64,000 bases of DNA from contig BSQZ01000018.1 of assembly GCA_033239005.1 (NCBI GenBank), positions 5,489,536-5,553,535 of the forward strand. The letters run 5' to 3'. The notes beneath the pieces were generated by a model. It was not told where the DNA came from. It worked only from the letters and a program-made list of their open reading frames with translations, and searched no databases. The translations under genes were made by a program, and so were the position numbers. Shown here piece by piece: positions 31,710 to 45,465 of this stretch (positions are counted from its first letter, which is position 1; each line of letters starts with the position of its first letter). This stretch comes from Lamellibrachia satsuma (lineage: Eukaryota > Annelida > Polychaeta > Sabellida > Siboglinidae).

Positions 31710-33395
31710 TATTATGCAATGCATGGAAATGTATATTAATTCCAAATTTATGATGAAGGCCCCCATCAGACATATGCAACCAAAGTGTAATGCAATTTTT
31801 GCACCCCCTGTGTAATTTAGTATAAGAAATTCATGTAAATGAATTAATATCGTGTGACTTACTTTATTTGCGAAAAATATTTTTGCAGTGATGTCCTGAA
31901 CATGATATGCAAACTGAAGAAGTTTTTATTTATCATTTGAGGGTCAGTGAATAACATTGAATGAAATGGTTCAAGAGAACAGACATGATAAAATGTAAAT
32001 ATATACAAAGAAAATAAATTAATTTTAAAATACAGTCCTGTGTACACTACAAGATCTAGATGTTATCTTAAGCAGCTGGAATAACAATGACCTGTTCTGA
32101 TGCCAAAGGTAACTTGTCCAACTGTAGCAACAACTTAGACAGTGATACATTTGTCTGTCACACTTGAAGGGAACCAGAGCTGCGAGGGGGGAAGGGTTGG
32201 GGGGGTGGCAGGATCATAATTATTACATCAGTGATATAGGGTAGTGAAACTGATTAAAGAGCCATGGTGCACATTACAGGTGGCATATGAAGGGCCATGG
32301 TGCACATTACAGGTGGCATATGAAGGGCCCTGGTGCACATTACAGGTGGCATATGAAGGGCCATAGTGCACAATTGCACATACAAGATGTGTGTTTTAAG
32401 AAGCCCTGCATTTATAGGAATAAAAGAAATTGTCTAGGAATATATCCACTGAATTTCCATTGATTTAAAAAAAAATGATATGGGTTGCTATTTTGATTTG
32501 CTGTATTTGTTGCAGTGAATATGATATCAGTTGAAACCATAGAAATAACATATGCCTAGGATGGCCTCGTGTAACAAACTCATCAGTATTTTAGAGTAAC
32601 TAATGAAAAATTATGTTACAAAAAAGTGGCACATTTCGTCAAAAAAGTTGGAAAGTGGGATTGGTGGGGAAAATGTGGTATTCCACACAAAAAAATTATA
32701 ATTTTTATATCTATTATAAAAACGTTATTTTGAAGGGGTAAATTACATTGATAACATCAGAATAAAAACAAATATATATGATAGTATATTTTTATTTGAC
32801 TAAGCTAATGCAGTCATGGTTCCAATTGTGCGCTGTACATTTCCCCCACTCTCCCCATGTTGTTGTTGGTAGTTGGCATGTCTGTCCACACACATAAATG
32901 TCAATTAACAACAGTGGATTGACAGGCATGTCCTGTTCTCATTAAGCCTATTTGTGTGTTGATTCTAATGGCTGCTATTAACACGGAGACATTCATGTAA
33001 TCTCTCACTAATTGCTCGTGTCCTTCACATGTCTCAAGGTTATCTTCAAAGCAGCTTTTGAGGATGAACTGTGCTGCATTTATCTGTGGTACTTAAAGGT
33101 GCCAAGTTTGATCTCCCTTATAATAAAATCTTGTTATAATATAATATTTAATATAGTATTTACTTTATCTGTTCTAACATCTTCACCAACCAAATGTGTA
33201 GTAACGAACCACAGTTTTATTAATAATTTGACCGTTATTTGTTTACTTTGAATCTTTTGACTCAAATACCATGTTTACATTGTCTACAGAATGATTGGCA
33301 ACATCATTATTCTTAGATTGTGGCCAAGTTATATGATGTATAAATTGGAGTCCAATAAAACACGTTTAGGCTATCAAGATGTTAGAACAGTTATA
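31710..33395. other. No recognisable gene; one short array
   Basis: AT-rich; contains the 33-bp array at 32258-32372. No coding motif found. Confidence 0.5.
32258..32372 (+). repeat. 33-bp minisatellite, 3.4 copies
   Basis: The unit contains 'gccatggtgcacattacagg' and 'tggcatatgaagg'. Confidence 0.92.
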
Positions 33396-33396
33396 A

Positions 33397-33643
33397 CCCT
33401 TATGAAAATATACTGTGGTAAATGCCATGATATAACATGGTGTTTTGAAACAGTTAAACCATGGTAAATCATGGTAAAATACCATGATATACCATAGAAA
33501 TCATGGTAATACATGGTGTTTTGAAACATGGAAGCCATGGTAAAATGCAGTGGTGTTTTGAAACAGATAAATCACGGTATACCACAGTTTACCATGTAAT
33601 GTCATGGTATACCATGGAATACCATGGTATATTTTCATAAGGG
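33397..33643. mobile_element. MITE, 247 bp, with CCCTTATGAAAATATAC termini
   Basis: Both ends carry the same terminal inverted repeat: 'cccttatgaaaatatac' at the left and 'gtatattttcataaggg' at the right. The interior consists of degenerate palindromic words 'ccatggtaaa', 'catggtataccatgg' and three copies of 'ggtgttttgaaaca'. It has no coding capacity. A target-site duplication is not obvious, so the superfamily is unknown. Confidence 0.85.
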
Positions 33644-33644
33644 A

Positions 33645-36600
33645 ACTTGTACCATATAACATGATTCTACAGAAAAAGATCTGACTTTGAACCTTTATGC
33701 ACAATGTGTATACATAGCTGTAGATGTAGCAGAAGATTCTTGAAATGTTGTTTACAAAACGGTCGTAACAAAAGAGGGAGTTGGGAGTAACGATTACTAC
33801 GTACAGTGTGTTGCGCGATATTCAATATAATCTCAAGATTGATTCAGATGCTACACATGTAAATTATTCATCACCGTCTGCCATATAATGCTTCCGCTGC
33901 CACTGAAGTGTCTTGTAAGCAATTTTGTTCGGCAAATATTATATGTATAGATCAAAGCCATATGTGCATTGAGAATTGGTGCGTGTCAGTTTGTGATAGC
34001 CAGCGAAATGACATGGTGCCCGAAGTGCAACTTATCGGCAGCCATCAAGCAATGCACCAGCACCCATTGACATCTGACATTTTCAAATGCATCCATATTT
34101 ATGCCCTGACATGTGTAGTAATGCATTTACAGTTTCGTCATGCACACCACGTAGCCATTCACGTGAGCATTGATTAATGGGCGAGCTCTTAAACTGATTG
34201 AAACTGCTGACCCACATCTGCAAATATATTGAGACAGCATTTTTCGTAGTGCTAATATGTGCGACGGAGGTGCACTGCATTGTGTTGAGTTACTTCCATC
34301 AGGCTGAGTTCCAGAAGTGCGCTATCACTTACATGTCTTCTACTTAGTTTATGGGTTGCCATGGCGATCACAGCTTTCTGGTTGAGTTCAGGTACAATTT
34401 GTAATCGTATCATTTAGCTAATTGGTGCAATCAGTGAAATCACTAGTGGACAGCACCGATTAAACTTTACATCGGACAGGTAATTCTGTGAATTAAGTAT
34501 GCATCAGGAACTCTTCAGTACTTGTTTCCTCTGCATTAATTGGGTAGTTTTTAAAATTACCGGCCAAACAGATATTTTAGTGAACTGCTTCATATTTTTC
34601 ATAGAAAAATACTACTTGAAATGTGCATGGTGGTGTTTTTGCAAGACTGAAAGGAAACATTGACGAAGGTAGCTGATTAAATGTCGGAAGATCAATAGAG
34701 GGATTGCGACATAGCCACTCTTCAGAGAAATGGGAAAAAATGGGAATGAACATTTAATCTCATGAGCATTGCATTTTACATAAGATGTCATGAAACATTT
34801 CGCTTGATCTGTCATGGTTACCATGGTAACAGTGTGTGCATCCGTCAAGATTTGCTTATGATGTTACCAATCAATTAAGTGAGACCTTCAAAAATTAGTA
34901 CGACTGACTGAATATTTTGAAAATTGGTGAGAAATGATCCAGGCAGTCAATTGGTCAGGACATATTAATATTAACGAAGCACTTATAGAAATATGTTATT
35001 AATTGCTGAGTGAAGATATCTGTGTCTGTTCAGTTATAATCAATAATTCAATAATAATATGTAGACATTAAGGTAGCTGTTGTGGCTGACATGTCAGTTG
35101 ATTTTTGATTTATTCCCTCATAACATACTAGGAAATATTGAACTGAATGTCGACACCACATATAATCACCCGGCACTAACGTTGTATTTCGCCAATCCAT
35201 CCTTTAAAAAATAGTCCTTTGGAAACCCCCTTGACTTCTTAGAAATGCTGATGATGTTTCCATAGTAACAACCACGTGTGTGTCGATCTTTGAACCTTTA
35301 TTCGTTCGCCGGAACATATCGTCTGGTTACTGTGATTCCAGTACACATCAGTACTATATCTACCTAACTAAATCATGTCCTTAAACCAGCAAATACCAGT
35401 GCTAACATAGTTTATTGTGCCTTTGAAGCTATAATGGAAACGGCCATGTAGATGTGACCTGGTGACCCCGCGGATAACGGGCCAATCAAAATGATCGTAA
35501 ACACATCCTGCCACGTGTTTGTCAGATGACTGGCGCAACCTGATATCATAGAAAACATGTTACAAATACAGATTGAAGGGCCAGTGGTGGCAAATTAAGG
35601 GGACATGTCAATATTGTAAATGACCGTTATGTTTTGTCAACAATATGTAAAATGCCAGTGAAAAATATCAAATTTCAAGCATGATATGCATATCTATTGA
35701 CATTTCCATTATCACTAACAACCAGGAAGTGATGCTTAATTTACTTTTTTAGAAAAACTACAACACTTACTAAGCTGCAAATTGGCGTATGGACTCGTCT
35801 TGTATATAGAAATAATTACACGAATTTGAATTACGATTGGTGAAGGATTTGTATACACTTCACCTTAGGCTGTTATTCAACTTTTTGCAAACTTATTTAG
35901 GGAGTGCAACACAAGTCATTTGTTTATGCTAACCAACATTTTTTTTTTGTAACATTATCAGTGATACTGTCATACTTATATGTCATTTATTTCTTTGGTG
36001 ATTTTCTCAGAATGACATAATTTTGCACTTTGTGGCTATTTTTTCATATTTATAAAAATATTTAGAAAATCTTGTAACATAACAAAATAAATGAAAAACT
36101 AAAGATTTTATTAATTTGGACTATTATGTCATATTTCAACTACAATTTGTGAAGAAATGGTTAATTGATCAACTACTCAATTCAAGACAAGCATATAATA
36201 GCTACCCTAGCTACCTTAAAGGTGCTTAATCAATTCAAATGTTTTGCAAGTCTCATTTCAAATTAATTTTGCAAAAAATCAAACCTATCCAGTATCCACT
36301 GCAACATGCTAATTCGTTTGTGCAACTGTTATATGTAGTTTATGTGAAATCATCAGACAAACTATTAAATTAGTTAATGCTTGTTCAAGCATTAACTGAA
36401 CTGAAAATCGAAATGCTGAAATATCACGATTTTCTTCCTTGGTGAAGTTTCGTAACTTTGTCATGTGATCGGCGAGAGATGGAGTTCACACCCATGATCA
36501 GCGTTGACCCACACAGTGTTTACCATTTTGGATATCCACTATTTTGATCCTTACTACCAGGTAGATCTAATGACTAAAGTCAATTGTTTTGATTATTTGA

Positions 36601-37500
36601 AAAAAAATAGGCATTTATTTATTAAACAGACTGTGCACATTATTTAAACTAGTCACACACTACACATCTGGACATAAGTGAACTGGATTCGTGTTGGGCT
36701 GAACCATTAGAGGAAGCAGCTTTAAGTAACAGATGGAATAAGTACAGTATTTTTATACTTGCAGATATTTGACAAATGTTTTGAAAGTAGCGTACACTTA
36801 CTGACATAAGCTATTCTACTTTTACAGAAAAGATTAATATTGGTTTATTACTTGACGCTGAAGATTTGAAAATCCATCGTGGTTTCTGGCCAGACATACT
36901 TAATAAGAAAATGGAAAGGTCACGCACACTAATGAAATGAAAGTGAGATATAGTGTCATTTTACGCAGCAGCACAGGATATAAAAGAAGTAAATAAACGA
37001 AAATTAAATATTCATGCAGTACTTTGTAGGTAGATTGGTTGGTAATTCTATTGAGATTTATCATTGTAGAAGGTCAAGGAAAGGATTGTATGGAACAGCA
37101 GTGCAATTCAGCAATTATGGAACATGCGTGATAGATTTTGAAAAAAATTGGAAAATGTAATTGATTGAGGATGTACCCTATTGATCTCGTTTTGTCTGCA
37201 TGTGAAATTTGTATTACCATTGAATTTAATAAATATTTTAAGGAGATTTCACTAGAAAATGAATTATCATGTCATAAAAGAATGCATCATCGCATCAATA
37301 ACATCTACTGATATTTAAAAAAATCATGATGCTAGTGTAAGAACACAAAAATCGGTCGATTTGATGTTTGACTAATTTCAAATGCGATACATTGGTGTCG
37401 ATATGCAATTGTATCAGCACATGGTAGAACAATCACAAGAATTTGTTAGGTGTGGAATTGTTCAATCATTCACAGATATGGATATCATGACACATAACCT
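33645..37500. other. No recognisable gene
   Basis: Nearly 4 kb of AT-rich DNA without arrays, transposon motifs or plausible exons. A GC-richer patch at about 35270-35560 was not recognised. Confidence 0.5.
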
Positions 37501-37505
37501 TACCC

Positions 37506-37800
37506 GATGAAAACTGTGTTACATCATGATGAAAACTGTGTTACACCATGATGAAAACTGTGTTACATCATGATGAAAACTGTGTTACATCATGATGAAA
37601 ACTGTGTTACATCATGATGAAAACTGTGTTACATCATGATGAAAACTGTGTTACATCATGATGAAAACTGTGTTACATCATGATGAAAACTGTGTTACAT
37701 CATGATGAAAACTGTGTTACATCATGATGAAAACTGTGTTACATCATGATGAAAACTGTGTTACATCATGATGAAAACTGTGTTACATCATGATGAAAAC
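37506..37800 (+). repeat. 22-bp minisatellite, about 13 copies
   Basis: The unit is 'gatgaaaactgtgttacatc' plus 'at'. All copies but one (accatg) are identical. The unit contains the word 'catcatgatga'. Confidence 0.95.
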
Positions 37801-37804
37801 TTGC

Positions 37805-40800
37805 TGTTGCTTCTAAGTTCTAAATCAAGGAAAACATAAACCACATGTATTTCATGAAAATCATGCCAACCTTTATCTCAGGAGATGTATTCGCCATTTG
37901 GCAATTACAAATACGATATTTCAGGTAGCATCTACTGGCAAAAAACTTGTAATTAATGTTTAATAAATTCCACAAAACATGTGTTTTCCTAAAGATGTTG
38001 TCTTCTTGAAGTTATAAATTACAAATCTAAGATTAGCTTCCAGCAGTAATCACAGATACAAGCTGTTGTGCCTTGATGAACAGCAGGACTGAGCACAGTC
38101 TGTTGTGATTGTCATTAATTGATCCCTGGTGAGGCAGGAGACTGAATGATATCATCAACTCCTGCTGCTGGGTCTACCATAATATATCCAATAGATGCCC
38201 ACTGCAGGAAAATATGTGCCACAGTGGATATTTATTATATGGCTGTCATTCAGGGAGAAGAACTGCATTTAATGATTTCTTATGATAATAACAGTAATGT
38301 TTTAACTATACTGTTGGTCTTCAAGTGACTTTTATTTCATGAATATACAGTGTATGCAACAAATGTTTATTGTGCTCATTACATTTAATTATATAATTTA
38401 TATAATGCACAAACATTAATAACATTACTTTTAAGAGTGAGTGCATTTTTGTGTATTAAGTAGAGGATAATGACATGTTATATTAAAATTTTTTTTAATC
38501 ATAATTGATATTATAAATAGAACGAAGCTGGATCATCTTGTATGGTTGATGCTGATGACAAAGAAATTACATTTTTAATGGATAATCTGATATATACTTA
38601 ATTCTGCACTGACATCTTGGCATCTTCTCCCCCACATACTCCTCTCATTTAGTGATAACTGTATTTTCCCATTAAATACTGTTGGCCAGTAAGATATTGG
38701 GGATTTTGTGCCTAGCGAATCGGACTGTTCAGCCACCGTCGCTCTCATCAACGAAACCTCTCAATGTCCTTAGTCATCAACATCCTAACTCGGACCATCA
38801 TACCTGACCTAGATGGACGTGCTAGGAAGGACACACATATTCACGAGAATTTATATTTATTCTACAAACCTTTATTGAGCAGTCACAAGGTAGTCTTTTA
38901 GGAGGTACAGGTTTAACCTCCAGTGGCGTCAAGATGTAATAGGACATGCATGTTTAATAACAACATAGAAATATGTGATGTGTATTGAATGACACAAGTA
39001 AGACCTTTGTCATTATGAATTGTTAATGCTGCAGCCAGATAATCTGCTGAATCTTCGACGTGCAACATCACAAATATAGATAAAACAGAATTTAGACAAA
39101 TTAGAATTTTGACAAGTACTGCAAATTCAATACACTGTGAACAGATGGAATGTTTCATTAAAATGCAGGGACTTCAAAACACAATTTTACAGCTCATGTC
39201 TAATGTTGCATGTTGTGAGACTCTATTCCTTGGCAAATATATCCTGTACATATAAAAAACTAAACGTACAAATAAAGAAATGTGCAAATATACACAAAAA
39301 CTAACACAACGATATTCACAAAAAGTAAACTTAATAATAATAATTTATTTGCATTGCCAATCAAAAGATTTGAATAAAAGAAATGTGTTGTTGCCCACAA
39401 ATATGCTAAACAGACATAGACTGAGACCTGGGTATGCCATGTAAACTCAACATGATCATGACCTGCCCAGTTGTCATTAATATACACATGTCACATGCCA
39501 ATCATCATATGTAGACCCTGTCAATCATCATCAGAGCAATTCAGTCACAGGTCACCTACTGGGATCCTGGTGTGTCAGCTTGTCACGTGTCAATCATTCT
39601 TACCACTATACTGTCACATGTCATCCATCACCTTTATAATTCCACACAGTCACCACCACTATTATCCAGGACCCCCTGCATAGCAATCACTTTCAGCACA
39701 ATTAAATGACATTTAAATTGTGACAGTGGTCCATAGGCAACTCTGTGTGACACTTTGATGTCACCTAAAACCGTTGTTAGACTGGAAGGCAGCTGCATGG
39801 CCAGCTATTGTTGCTGTGTGACTCAATGCCCTACTTCTCACTCGATCACTTTTCGCAGCAGCACACCTCAGAATCATAACTCAAGGCCTACGAGCTTGTC
39901 ACAGTGGTCAGAAATAAGTCAGTGGCGATTGCCGTCACGGATTGACGTAGCGGAATTGTAAAAAGCACCGTTGGTGTCAGTGGTGACACATCTGTGGTGA
40001 CGATCATGTAGCCATCATCTCATAAGATCTGTTCCCGGTGGGTTGTGTCAGGCCGTGTGTGCATATGCTGGCGCTGGTCTCATGTACACAGGGTGGTTGC
40101 TGGATCAACGATGTCGTGTTTTTGCAAGGGTTCTCGTAGGGCCACCATTCCCAGATTAAGGTACGTTTTCTACTGGATGTTTAGTCAGGGAGAAGTTGAT
40201 GGGGTAATCCCTTCTGGCAACAGAGAGGAGCTAGGGTCATTATGAAAATGTCTATGAAAGGGGTGTGTTTGTTGTAGACTGGTCAGGTCAGACACTTGTG
40301 TTTAATCATGTGTCTGTGTACAGTCTGGGCAAGACAATTCATCGGCAAATAATTAATTGCTATTGGACATGAAAGAAATTGTGAATTATGATGTATGAAT
40401 ATTGTAGCATTATTTCAGTATTGTATATGAGACTTTATGCATTGGCTGCGCGTACCCTGTTGTGATATGAATATGGAATTAATGCTTGATTACATTTTAT
40501 TTTGTGATCTTATCTTCATAATTAAACTGGTAATTTTAATTGTACAAATTTGGAGGGAGTTGATCTCTCAGGTAATTTGGAGAGAGTTGATCTCTCAGGT
40601 AGTAACCGAGTCAAGAACGAGGAGTTGTGGCAACAAGTGGGAAGTGGACCCTGAAAAGTTGTGGGGAAATAGAACGTTGAGACCCCTGCCACCACCACCC
40701 ACGTGCCGGTCATAAGTGGGGGTTGGGAGGTTGAACCCAAAAACAGGTGGGAAATAGAAGGTTAAAATCCCTTTCATGCAGTTAGATTCCTTGTAGGATT

Positions 40801-43800
40801 TGCCTTTGATGGAAAGCTGTGAACACCTTTTATTACATGGTTTATTCACTATGTGGCAGCACAAGACATTTGTATTTTACTCACCAAGCTGTGCAGTATG
40901 GTGATGGGAAGGAAGTAAGTCGTAGGAATTTCCTGTGACTTTTTCTGTTACTTTCTTTCCATGACTTTTTTGTGATAGCTATATGAGTAGAATATATTTA
41001 AGAAATATCCTAGTATATTAAAGAATTTAATTAGTTATCTTTATTGGATCAATATGTCAGATTTATGTACATGCCAGTGTATATTTCTCATCAGAAGCCG
41101 AAATGATATTGTGAGAACAGTTACATGTCAGCAGTTTCTGTAAAACTAAAACAGTATACCTTGACAGATAGATTCCTTTTCTGATCATCGGGTAGTTATA
41201 AATTTTTTATATTTATCACCCACCAAGGAACACTGCAGCTGGTGGAGAAACAATTATGTGTGGATAGTTCCTTAATATATATAACAGTTATTTCTGGTGG
41301 CAGATGCTAACTCAGTGTCTCGCTCACTTCATCTGAACTTAATATCACGATAGAGCAGATTGTGAAACGTGTAGTGCGGACTTATATTTCACGACACTAT
41401 TTGCTATTTGTAGTATTTGTAACGGCATGTGCATCATGAATATTTTATATAATCCCTTAGTGCAGATTTAGATAAATGCTCACGGATCTAAGCTGATGGG
41501 TTTAAGCATGAAATTCAGCTAGTTAGTCATGCTTGCATCCAAGCCAAGGCCAGCCTCTCACTTCACATAGACATCCACATCAGCTAAGTTACTACTAATT
41601 GGTACCGAGATCTGGAGCAATGTCACATTGACCCATGTGATGACATAAATCTCTTGCTACTTTTCAATTACCTGGTGAAAGGAAAATTAGCAAAAAAAAT
41701 TCTATCTAATATTACATTTCATATTACTTTTGGCAGCTGTGGTTTGAAATGAAGCCATCAACTATATTGATTACAGTTGTGATGTGTTATTGTAGAAGTC
41801 TGATTAACTATACGAAAAACTGTGTATGGCCATGGCTTCTATGTCCATGTCATTGTGGTTAAATCTTGTTGAAATCTTATATTCAGTTTGCTGTTCAAGT
41901 TAGGACTATGGTTTCATTTCCAGTCAGATATACTACATTTTTTATTTAATTACATATTTTTGACATGAAATTCTGTATAAAGATTGGTTATTCAGCCTAT
42001 TGCATTCCTGTTCTGATCATGTGTCGCCATCTATCAGGCTACGAAATATATCACCATTTTTCCATTTGAAGCAAATTTGCATAAACACAGAATACAGCCA
42101 CATACCTCCCCAAATCCCCAAAATGCAGGGTTGTGATCTTAATGGAAATCACGTTGAATCTTGTTAAAATATTGTATTCAATTCAATGTGTTGTTAAAGC
42201 CAGATTATCCTGGCATAGTCTCTAAAGCAGGTAGTCGCTGAAGTATCGTGCTGCCTTGGAGGCCAACCATTCAGTGTGAGTAATTTTGTAGCAGCTGTGT
42301 TGAAAACAGTGCATTCAATGTTATACTTGTGGTCTAACCTATTACAGGTAATAAATCATGTGCTGCCACCTGGTGAATGATGCAATATTAATTTCACAGG
42401 TATGCAAACATTTGAAGTGACAGCCAATGAGCAGTGTAATTTTGATCTAGTTAATTTCCAGTACTCAACATGTTCTGTTAACTAACTAGTTTGTATATAA
42501 TGTGGTTACCAAAATCTGATGGCTTTATGATGCCACATTCAAATAGTCACCCTTTTTCACCAAGTCAAGCCAGGTAGTCAATGCGAGGTACAGTCAGAAG
42601 CCCCCCTCCAGTCAAAAGCCCATCAGTCAATAACCCCTTGGTCAAAAGCCCTTCAGACAAAACTCACCATGGTTAATTTGACAATGGTCAAAAAACCCTC
42701 AGAGGTTGGAGTGTAGTATGACATGTCACACTGTCTACATTTCATTGCACAATTTATTATATATATGTTATTTCTTAGAATAAATGCATTTCCATCGGAC
42801 TTCCCACAAAAATAACTAAGCAGCATTTCTAACATGACCTGGTTAGTTATCTTGTATGGTTAACGTCATGCAAATTGCTTATTAGTTTACATTAAAATCT
42901 GATTACCATAGTGATGGTCCTACAAATTGCTTATTTATGTCAAAACATTATTTTACATAAACATAATACACTGTAAATTTGGTCATGATAAGATGAGTTA
43001 TATGATATAATGTTTATATAACCCATTTGTTGACCAGTGTGTTGTAGTTTCCATTATGGTTGCTAGATTTGGTTCACTTAGAGTGAACAAATTAAAATTT
43101 TTACATTTAATCTCGTACAGTTATAAATGCAATTACAAAAGTTGTATTTCAGGTATCATTGTACTTCAGCGTCACCCATGTTTTTTTAATAATTTTACAA
43201 AGTTCAAATTTATAGTGTTATATTACTTTATTTTATTTATTATGGGTGTATGTAAAAACAGTGAATAACTGACATCAATCCTGATGTTGTGCTGATGATT
43301 GTATAATATCAAAACTAATTAAAAATGTCACACATTCAGGCTACAGACTATCCTGCCACCTGGTGGCAGTTGTGCATAAAAAGCATAATACAATATTATA
43401 ATAATGCAATTAATATACCACTTCGTGATGCTAAATCAATTCCTCATGAACCTATTTATTGTCATTGTGATTTATCACGTTGTCATAAAACGTGATTGAT
43501 TGACTGCTTACTAATTAGAAACTGCCTTGAGATATCATAAATTATATGATCGATTTGTTCAAAAGTCAATATCAAATGTAGACAGCCCATCAGAGATTGA
43601 CGGACAAACAGCTTTTGTGTATAGTGATTTTTGAGCTTAGACACAATCCGATTGGTGATCGGTAGTCCTGCCATTATTTCTGGTAGACTGCGCAGTGCAG
43701 CGAATCAGTGATGAACGATACAACGACAACAACAGCCCATGAAGTGATTGACTGAAAAAAATAACTTACGCTTTGATAGTTTAACCAATTATTGCTAGCC

Positions 43801-43965
43801 ACAAGCACGTCTTGGATAAATGGTGTTGTAGAATTTCGCACTGGAATGATGTATCTGTAGTTCTGTACTAGAATGACACACTTGTACACTGACTCATTCA
43901 TTGACTCACTCATTCATTGACTCACTCACTCATTCACTCATATAAGAATATTTATAAAGTTACTC
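37805..43965. other. No recognisable gene; minor repeats
   Basis: About 6 kb of AT-rich DNA. Small features: a two-copy 27-bp repeat at 40549-40603 ('gagttgatctctcaggta'), degenerate 'gtcaaaagccc' words at 42590-42705, and CATT/CACT simple sequence at 43885-43945. A GC-richer block at 38700-38830 and 40640-40760 was not recognised. Confidence 0.45.
43885..43945 (+). repeat. CTCATTCATTGA simple repeat
   Basis: Words 'gactcattcattgactcact' repeated, next to the SINE that follows. Confidence 0.8.
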
Positions 43966-43971
43966 GTGGGG

Positions 43972-44310
43972 CACGATGGCATACCGGTTAGAAGGCCAGA
44001 CTCTCAATCTGTAGAACCCAGTTTCAAATCTCACTGCTGTCGCTTCGAACCTTTGGCAAGTTTGATCACCCCACGTTGCCACAGTTCACTCGGCTGTATA
44101 AATGATTACCTGTCAATACAGGCAATGGTGGAAATGTGAACGAATAGTCTTCGTGCAATTGCAGCGTGGCTGAATGCTTCCCAGAGAAGTTGAGATGGCC
44201 TTGGAATGAACAGGTCTGCCAGGGGATGAAGTGTAAAGCACTTTGAGCGGTCCTACGGACTGGATACCGCGCTATATAAGAACGTACCTTTTTACCTTTT
44301 ACACACTGAA
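43972..44310 (+). mobile_element. SINE (family A), most complete copy
   Basis: The head 'ggggcacgatggcataccgg' followed by 'agaaggccagactctc' resembles a tRNA with an A box ('tggcataccgg'). A B-box-like 'agtttcaaatctc' follows at about 44021. The body contains 'cgcttcgaacctttggcaag' and 'gaacaggtctgccaggggat'. The 3' end 'aaagcactttgagcggtcct' and 'ggataccgcgctatataag' resembles L2-type LINE tails, implying mobilisation by an L2-like LINE. The element ends in a T-rich tract. Confidence 0.88.
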
Positions 44311-44847
44311 CCTACAGTTTATTGTGATTCAAATTTTTAGTAAGAGTTGTACCATAAATTGCTAAACAGAAAAAAGATGCAGGAAACACTTAGCTCTGCT
44401 CAATTTAGTTTCCTATCTTCTAGTAAGTACTCTTGTGACTGACAAGTTTCTTCTTTGCATTTTTGACTATTTATTATTCTCACAAAACCACTGTCACCAA
44501 GAACCACATTAACTAGAATAAATAAGTTTGTATTGGTTATGCCTCTGTGGTCCTCCACAATGTCTTATTAATTCTGGCAGCTTATGTGTCAGTTGTGTAA
44601 CCAAGACACTCAACTTTTGTTTGGAAACAGTATGAAACCATTCCTAGAGGAATAAAGGCAGGCAACCAGGGAAAGTTGCATTAGGAGGTAGCAGAAATTA
44701 GAAACATCTCTCCAGTCAACAAAACACAAAATAATTGATTGTGAAAGCTAGAGCTGTTCTGAAGGCACTTCTCCCTGTGTTACCTGATTATGGTGAACTG
44801 CTCTGACAGTTTTCCTATTACCATCTCATTGACGTCACATCTCTTGC

Positions 44848-45078
44848 TCAAGTGCAACTCCATCTCTCATAGAAGGCCATGTCTCCGTCCACTTCCTGGT
44901 CTCCTGGTGCTACTTGCACCATTACGCCAGTCAGGCGGCACTTTGCTGCAGCACCACCAATACATGCACTAATTACAGCTTCTGTCACACAAACAATCAT
45001 GAGACGATTATGCAAGATGTACCTCACAGCCTGGAAGCTGGAATGGACATTCAGAAGTGGCCATTGGCGGCACAACAT
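44848..45078 (-). CDS. Possible exon, function unknown
   Basis: A minus-strand open stretch encodes 'VCVTEAVISACIGGAAAKCR' and 'LTGVMVQVAPGDQEVDGDM', with balanced, protein-like composition. The plus strand is also open over part of it. No motif or splice structure proves it; a decayed mobile element is equally possible. Confidence 0.2.
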   Translation of the reverse strand: MLCRQWPLLNVHSSFQAVRYILHNRLMIVCVTEAVISACIGGAAAKCRLTGVMVQVAPGDQEVDGDMAFYERWSCT

Positions 45079-45213
45079 TGCGTGAAAGGAACATGTTGAG
45101 CGGGTGCAATCGATGCACGATTGTTAAGTTAATAATGCATGTTGCCTGCAGGCTGAGCCACTGAACAGCCACGCAAGGATGGCTGCTAGTGCTGTGCTCA
45201 GTCTCCATCTGTA

Positions 45214-45465
45214 TCATTGATTGTAGTTCATCTGTGCTTCTGCCGACTGTGGCAATATTAGACAGTGTCGACATCTAATGCCATCCATCCCTTGTCGTGA
45301 TGATGACTCAATTCGCAGAGCACGCCACAGTGACGCACATGTGAGAGTCTCATCGGTGGCTGTGCCATGGGTCTCTAACATGCATGTGAGCTCACGTACA
45401 GCACTGCTTAGGGCAGAAATGTAGAAACTACTGCAATCGTAAGTAAGCCGGGTGATATCGCTCAA
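45214..45465 (-). CDS. Possible exon, function unknown
   Basis: The minus-strand open stretch contains 'ISALSSAVRELTCMLETHGT' and 'LTCASLWRALRIESSSRQG'. It lies about 140 bp upstream (in its own orientation) of the previous candidate and could belong with it. No family recognised. Confidence 0.2.
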   Translation of the reverse strand: MSDITRLTYDCSSFYISALSSAVRELTCMLETHGTATDETLTCASLWRALRIESSSRQGMDGIRCRHCLILPQSAEAQMNYNQ

